A stretch of 49,786 nucleotides of DNA from NCBI RefSeq assembly GCF_011772445.1, contig NZ_WVZN01000026.1, positions 240,247 to 290,032 of the forward strand, read 5' to 3'. This stretch comes from Hydrogenophaga sp. Lineage in GTDB: Bacteria > Pseudomonadota > Gammaproteobacteria > Burkholderiales > Burkholderiaceae_C. How positions within the stretch are numbered: position 1 is the first letter of the stretch; each line of letters begins with the position of its first letter. The notes under the pieces were generated by a model, which saw nothing but the letters and a program-made list of their open reading frames with translations, was not told where the DNA came from and did not search any database. Both the position numbers and the translations under genes were made by a program. Shown in pieces: positions 45,796-49,786 of the stretch.

Positions 45796-46491
45796 TTGGC
45801 TCGATGCACAGCACCAGTTCGTGGACACAGTTCCGCCGCCGCAGCGGCAGCTTGTCCCGCATGCCGCTACAGAAGCAGCTACCGCTATAGCGGTTACAGC
45901 CCTTCGTATCCCACGTCGAGTGGAGGTAGCTACAGCGGTGGAAGCGGGAGTTTTGGCCGCTCTGGAGGCACCTCAAGGCCGAGATGGTCGAAGGCGGGTT
46001 CGCCCATTTCGTATACGTCGGCCCAGGTTCTCTCTCTCACCCCAATCCGTGAAACCGTTGAGACGCGGGCAGTGACGCTGCCAGATCTTCGTGACGTGTT
46101 TCTGTGCCACGCGTGGGACGACCGACAGGGGATAGCCAAGCAACTGCATGACTTGCTTGTGGTGGCTGGCGTCAAGGTGTGGTTCAGTGAAAAGGATGTG
46201 CAACTCGGCCAACCCCTGATGCGGGCGATTGACAAGGGGTTGGCAAACTCTCGAATTGGGCTCGTGTTGGTGACGCCTGCTCTGATAGCCCGGCTCCCAA
46301 ACGAAGGCGTTGCTGAGAAGGAGCTTTCTGCGCTCCTGGCGGGTAACCAGCTTGTTCCCATCGTGCACAACACGACGTACGCGGCTCTACGAAACGTCAG
46401 TCCGCTGCTCGCCTCCCGAACCGGCTTGGACACTGCGGAAGACTCCATGGAAGTGGTCGCCGCCAAGATTGCCGAGCTCGTCGCCGTGTAG
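45796..46491 (+). CDS. TIR-domain protein with N-terminal Cys/His cluster
   Basis: This 231-residue protein has three parts. Residues 1-23 contain Cys4, His11, Cys20 and Cys23 (CTAPVRGH, then CPAC), which could bind zinc. Residues 27-60 are a flexible Ser/Gly/Tyr linker. Residues 98-231 form a TIR domain (DVFLCHAWDDRQG, VWFSEKDVQLGQPLMRAIDKGLANSRIGLVLVTP), with Glu176 in EKELSAL as the likely NADase catalytic glutamate. I chose the TTG start because GGGAG lies about 7 nt upstream and the CTAPVRGH N-terminus fits relatives I remember. TIR proteins act as NAD-degrading effectors or signal makers in antiphage defence; this one has no obvious partner next to it. Confidence 0.85.
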   Translation: MARCTAPVRGHSSAAAAAACPACRYRSSYRYSGYSPSYPTSSGGSYSGGSGSFGRSGGTSRPRWSKAGSPISYTSAQVLSLTPIRETVETRAVTLPDLRDVFLCHAWDDRQGIAKQLHDLLVVAGVKVWFSEKDVQLGQPLMRAIDKGLANSRIGLVLVTPALIARLPNEGVAEKELSALLAGNQLVPIVHNTTYAALRNVSPLLASRTGLDTAEDSMEVVAAKIAELVAV

Positions 46492-46570
46492 GTCTGGTGT
46501 TGCCTGGTAGACGGCTTACTCCTCGTCTCTTGACTTCCTTGGTCTTCGGCTGAAATCAACAGGTGAGAAG

Positions 46571-47110
46571 TCAACTGAGGTTGAGTGCCTGTACTCGCGC
46601 GACTTGGGCAGCGTAAAGGTCTGCCCACGTTGTTTCTCCAGCGCGAAGCTCCACCCTCTTGTGCTGAGGTGTCAGTTCTACAGCCCCTGCAAACTTCTTT
46701 AAAAACCGTCTGATTTCGGCAGACGCATGCCCAGGCAGAGTGCCCTCGTCGAAAAGCAGTATGAAGAACACAAGCGGGCCGAACACTTTTAGCCGCAACA
46801 TGTACGGACGGCCCCCCTAGACCGCCCCGTAACAGATGCGAACCAAGAACGGGTTGAAGGGCTGTTCCGTGTCCACATTCTTTAGATACGGGACCGCTGC
46901 GCGCTTCGCCGGAGCTATTCGTTCCGCTCCCGCCAGATACGCAGCCACGGTGACTCTTCCACGACGCGGTCTAGCCTCGTTTCCAAGCATGTATGGGACA
47001 AGATCTTCGAACAGGTGACGATGAGCGCCATCCGTTCTGGACGAGTTAAAGGACACCTTCAAAAGCCAGCGAACCAGTAGGTCAGAAGTCTCAGCCTGGC
47101 TGTGCTTCAA
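46571..47110 (-). pseudogene. unknown reading frame interrupted by one in-frame TAG
   Basis: Two minus-strand frames, 46817-47110 and 46571-46801, share one reading frame and are divided only by a TAG at 46817-46819. Joined, they give about 178 residues: KHSQAETSDLLVRWLLK and SFNSSRTDGAHRHLFEDLVPYMLG in the first part, then LRLKVFGPLVFFILLFDEG and a final amphipathic region. The pattern faintly recalls the C-terminal half of HNH-type hypothetical proteins. I placed the start at TTG 47110; a start at ATG 47185 would overlap the preceding gene by 95 bp, and fusion to that gene by frameshift is also possible. It could be a decayed gene, a sequencing error, or two proteins (ATG 46801 has an AGGGGGG before it). 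Confidence 0.5.
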
Positions 47111-48092
47111 GCAGAAGGCGCTTGACGTCCTCCAGGTGATTTGCGCGCCGAAGCCGCGTGTAAAGCGAAAACGCGCTCGCCACATCCCGGTGGTGTCCTG
47201 GCAACTGAGGCCACTTGCAGGGGTGGACCAGCTTGGTCCGAATCAAGTTCAGGTTCCGTCGCAGGCGGGCATCGTCGCCAGTGGCTTTGCCATGTTCCGG
47301 AAGTGCCTGGTTCTTGAGCAAGTGCTCGCGTACCTCAATGAAGGTCGAATCCAACACCTCACGGATTGGCACTGAGTTCCGGTCAAACGGCTCTGCGCGC
47401 TTGCGGAAGGCGAAGGTCTGAGTGGTGTTGTGCTCGCGTGTGTAGATGTCGTCACACGTCACCTTGAAGATGGTCATTCTTGCGACGCAAAAAATCCCGT
47501 GCACGCGCTTGCCCCGCACTGACACCTCGAACTCTCCCTCTGGCATTGTGCAGTCGAGCCGGCCATCTAGTGCGTTGCGGAACACGCTTCCCCAGGCTCG
47601 TTGGGCCGATCTACTGTGCGCCATCCAAGCAAGTCGCTGCAAGACGCTGGAGTCTCGCTTGTAGTTTTGCCGAAAGAGCGCTCTGTCGGGGAAGGTGATT
47701 TGGTTGTCCGAGTCTTCTAGGACTGGAGCGCAAAAGCACTCGACGGGGATTGGTCGGAAGAGAAGCTTCGCCAGCGGGACGTTGAAGGCGAAGAGAGCTT
47801 GCACCAGCAGTTGGCTCGGAATCCAGACGTCGCCTTTACTCGTATCAAATGTGTGTAGCGTTTGACCACCAGTTGGGAGGCTGTTCCATCTCATCAGGTC
47901 CAAGTACTGGGAGATGTCGTCGACGCCGTGCAACTTCGAGCGCAGTACCACCTTCAGACTTTCTTGGCGGTCGCTGAGAACGAAAGGCATCTCATGCACT
48001 GGCAGCGTCTTTCGAACGCCGTCGACGCTCAGAGTGTTGCAGAGGAAGGCGCCGTCGGCGGCGGTTGGTGAGAGGTGGGTGACCCAGGACAC
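47091..48092 (-). CDS. unrecognised island protein, possibly TnsE-like
   Basis: This 333-residue protein starts at GTG 48092 with AAAGGAG about 9 nt upstream. I do not recognise it firmly. The segment DVWIPSQLLVQALFAFNVPLAKLLFRP followed by SVLQRLAWMAHSRSAQRAWGSVFRNAL and a beta-rich FEVSVRGKRVHGIFCVARMTIFKV recalls the order of segments in Tn7 TnsE (IPQLELARSLFLIN, then a helix ending in SIFRHY, then a LHVKGR strand). TnsE directs Tn7 to replicating DNA. The protein is shorter than TnsE (about 540 residues), and the comparison is from memory, so it is a hypothesis only. It lies on the opposite strand to the TIR gene. Confidence 0.6.
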   Translation of the reverse strand: MSWVTHLSPTAADGAFLCNTLSVDGVRKTLPVHEMPFVLSDRQESLKVVLRSKLHGVDDISQYLDLMRWNSLPTGGQTLHTFDTSKGDVWIPSQLLVQALFAFNVPLAKLLFRPIPVECFCAPVLEDSDNQITFPDRALFRQNYKRDSSVLQRLAWMAHSRSAQRAWGSVFRNALDGRLDCTMPEGEFEVSVRGKRVHGIFCVARMTIFKVTCDDIYTREHNTTQTFAFRKRAEPFDRNSVPIREVLDSTFIEVREHLLKNQALPEHGKATGDDARLRRNLNLIRTKLVHPCKWPQLPGHHRDVASAFSLYTRLRRANHLEDVKRLLLEAQPG

Positions 48093-48395
48093 GGGGAAAA
48101 GCTCCTTTCACAGCTATAGCGCCTCCGTTTTATCTAGTCCAGTCGCCTGGAGGTAGGTGGACCGCGTAGGCGTTTCGTTCCGGCCGGGTCTGCGCCAAGG
48201 ACTGGTTCCCCATGTGTTCTCGCAGCGGGAAGCCCTTGCCTGAGTCGGGCCCCCGACAGCATGCGCGTTTTGGTGATGTGTCAGATCTGGCGCTTTAGAG
48301 CGCATGTCAGTCCGCGCATTCTCTAAAACAACGCGGAGTTGAGAGCCGGTGACTACACGACAAGACGCCGTCGTGGCGCCGACAGACCATCACTT
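48093..48395. other. 303-bp divergent intergenic region
   Basis: This stretch separates the starts of two divergent island genes and presumably holds both promoters. A hairpin GCGCT-TTAG-AGCGC lies at 48290-48303. No convincing gene or clear -35/-10 pair was found. Confidence 0.5.
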
Positions 48396-48998
48396 ATGTA
48401 CTCAGTAACCACTCAAGTCCTATCCATGCCAGAGGCTCAGCAGCGCTTCCAAGGATTCATCGACCTTCAGAAGACTCTTCCAGAGAACGAGCCCGGAACT
48501 CTGTCAGGCACTGAGGTCTGGCTCCCAGGGTGCAGCGACGCCGACCCGCATCCGCATTACGTGCTTTTCGTCCGCGCGGCCGAGTTTGAGCGCGATGCAC
48601 TCGTGGCGACGTGCTCCCAGCACCTTCGACAAATCAACTGGGAGTCTGAAAACCTTGAGCACAAGCAGTCGTTCGTGCTCATGGGAGCAAAAGAGACGGG
48701 CATCTACGTCCCGCTTTGGAGTTCGGGCTGCCTGCGAATCAGCGAGCGCCAGTGCACCATCCGCGTAGTCTTTATCGGCAGTGACTGGGCTGTCGATACC
48801 AGGCACCACCTGACAGGTGAAGACCTAGACGACTACATGATTGGCTGCCAGGTGCACATGGACTCCACCGGACCGCACTACAAGCCGTGGCGCATGTACA
48901 GCGAAGAGACACTCAACGCCATGAAAGGCCTGAGCGGCAACATCGAGGTTCCAGGACGAATGGTCAGGACCTCGGTACCTGCTGCGGACCTCGGTTGA
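48396..48998 (+). CDS. unrecognised island protein upstream of SIR2 gene
   Basis: Starting at MYSVTTQVLSM this is a 200-residue soluble protein of mixed alpha/beta character without signal peptide or membrane helix. Segments such as GTEVWLPGCSDADPHPHYVLFVRAAEFERDALVATCSQHL and QCTIRVVFIGSDWAVDTRHHLTGEDLDDYMIG look like genuine protein, but I know no family for them. A second possible start is the ATG at 48426; no strong ribosome-binding site precedes either. It ends 139 bp before the SIR2 gene on the same strand and may be co-transcribed with it, which makes it a candidate partner or regulator. Confidence 0.6.
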   Translation: MYSVTTQVLSMPEAQQRFQGFIDLQKTLPENEPGTLSGTEVWLPGCSDADPHPHYVLFVRAAEFERDALVATCSQHLRQINWESENLEHKQSFVLMGAKETGIYVPLWSSGCLRISERQCTIRVVFIGSDWAVDTRHHLTGEDLDDYMIGCQVHMDSTGPHYKPWRMYSEETLNAMKGLSGNIEVPGRMVRTSVPAADLG

Positions 48999-49137
48999 TT
49001 CGGGCTTCGTGGCTGTGCCTCGACCAGCTAGTACACTTTTCCGCACATCCAGTTGGCTGCGCCAAGGCAATCTTGCGTGCGTAGATCCGTGCACGGATGA
49101 AGACGAAGCAGCAAAAGACCATGTTCAGGAGGAATGC

Positions 49138-49746
49138 ATGCAGGTTTTGACTTCTCGCGGTGGGCGTGGCTGGAGAGCCGTTGAGGAACCAAAGCGGGAC
49201 GCCAACGGACGCGAGATTCCTGACGAGGCTCTCTCTGAGATATCAAGGAACCTATCGGACTGCTTCCGCTGCAGCAATCTGGTGGTCCTCACGGGTCTCG
49301 GCACATCGTTGCATGTGAACCGCGCGCCGGCACCCTTAGACAATCCGTTGAAACGGACGCCGCTGGAAGGAAAGGCGATTGCCCCGATGATGCGCGACCT
49401 CTGGAGCGCTTGCAAGGCGATGGATGCGAAGAAGTTCGAGGAGGCGCTTAAGTTGGCACGTTACCCAGTCGGGGACAAAGGCGAGAACATCGAGTCGTTG
49501 CTCTCCTATTGCAAGCTGGCCGAAGACTTTATCGACAGCGCTGCTGAAAAGGCCATAGTTGCTAGTTTCATCAAAGTCGCAGAGGAGGTCGTCAGAGACC
49601 AAGTGCGATTCCTGAAGGTGGATGATGATGTTGGTTTGCATGCGGACTTTCTTCGAAGACTGGTCAGACGTTCAACCAGGAAGCTGCGCACCAAGGTGTT
49701 CACCACCAATTACGATCTTTGTTTAGAAGTGGCCCCGCAAATCTGA
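49138..49746 (+). pseudogene. SIR2-family protein, truncated after TTNYD
   Basis: This 202-residue product starts at ATG 49138 behind a perfect AGGAGGA. It has a Rossmann-type glycine motif (NLVVLTGLGTSLHV, residues 47-60), a helical region (ENIESLLSYCKLAEDFID), and ends FTTNYDLCLEV, the NAD-binding TTNYD block of SIR2-like defence proteins. Relatives continue well beyond this block (typically with VIDGF and a catalytic His region), but here the frame meets TGA after only APQI. The break at about 49737 suggests a second insertion or deletion. The N-terminal half resembles the SIR2 partner of SIR2-HerA systems, but no HerA ATPase lies in the window. As it stands it probably lacks NADase activity. 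Confidence 0.75.
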
Positions 49747-49786
49747 ACAGGTGAGATAAAGCAGGCTCCGTGCATTGAGCCGGCCC
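49747..49786. other. unassigned tail beyond the SIR2 break
   Basis: The last 40 bases after the truncated SIR2 frame do not continue the SIR2 coding sequence in any frame I can recognise. They may belong to another mobile element whose body lies outside the window. Confidence 0.4.

Noticed and set aside
45618..45890. 90-codon plus-strand frame before and into the TIR gene
   Set aside because: It overlaps the TIR coding start in another frame, has no recognisable features and is not supported by a ribosome-binding site.
45796..49746. A complete Thoeris or SIR2-HerA system
   Set aside because: There is no SLOG domain, no ThsB-like partner in an operon and no HerA ATPase in the window; the SIR2 gene is truncated. 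Only domain-level similarity can be claimed.
46558..49757. Shared 11-mer AACAGGTGAGA at 46558 and about 49747
   Set aside because: One short match in 3 kb without further extension; probably chance, and not useful as an att site or target duplication.

Overview
The window is a GC-rich chromosomal segment from a betaproteobacterium, most likely family Comamonadaceae (Hydrogenophaga/Acidovorax-like). The basis is gene content and order: thrB-DUF2782-polA, xseB-ispA-dxs, parE-parC, dapA-bamC, TRAP transporters, Comamonadaceae-style GC-rich intergenic palindromes, and TACAAT-type -10 elements. No tRNA, rRNA or CRISPR array was seen.

Layout. 0-11 kb: a Mpo1/DUF962-like membrane protein divergent from a GT4 glycosyltransferase; a Tat-exported PhoX-type phosphatase; the minus-strand operon thrB-BPSS1780-like membrane protein next to a DUF2782-like periplasmic protein; polA; a Tat-exported dienelactone-hydrolase-like protein; a ZIP metal transporter. 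11-17 kb (minus strand): a multi-domain PAS/GAF histidine kinase coupled to a 3-mercaptopyruvate sulfurtransferase, an EamA transporter and a Rieske oxygenase. 17-24.5 kb (plus): xseB-ispA-dxs (isoprenoid precursors), a complete TRAP transporter (dctP, terminator, dctQ, dctM) and dut. 24.5-30.7 kb: a SlyD-like FKBP, the ribosomal oxygenase RoxA with a small conserved neighbour, then on the minus strand MFS transporter, 41-residue membrane protein, methyltransferase, dapA and bamC. 30.9-36.4 kb: parE-parC (topoisomerase IV) and a YcaQ-family glycosylase. 36.4-37.1 kb: a compact Phd/RelE toxin-antitoxin cassette with its own operator-like repeats and terminator. 37.1-44.6 kb (minus): RidA and a three-gene transglutaminase / ATP-grasp-alpha-E / DUF2126 operon.

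At about 45.455 kb the competence gene comEC is broken. What follows is visibly more AT-rich and begins with three 22-bp direct repeats that look like the transposase-binding end of a Tn7/Tn5053-type transposon. The cargo up to the window end holds a TIR-domain protein with an N-terminal Cys/His cluster, an unrecognised minus-strand gene (faintly TnsE-like), a minus-strand reading frame interrupted by one in-frame TAG, an unrecognised plus-strand gene, and a SIR2-family protein truncated just after its TTNYD motif. TIR and SIR2 domains are the two main NAD-consuming modules of bacterial antiphage systems, so the region is best read as a defence-type cargo island that has disrupted natural transformation. 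Its right end lies outside the window.
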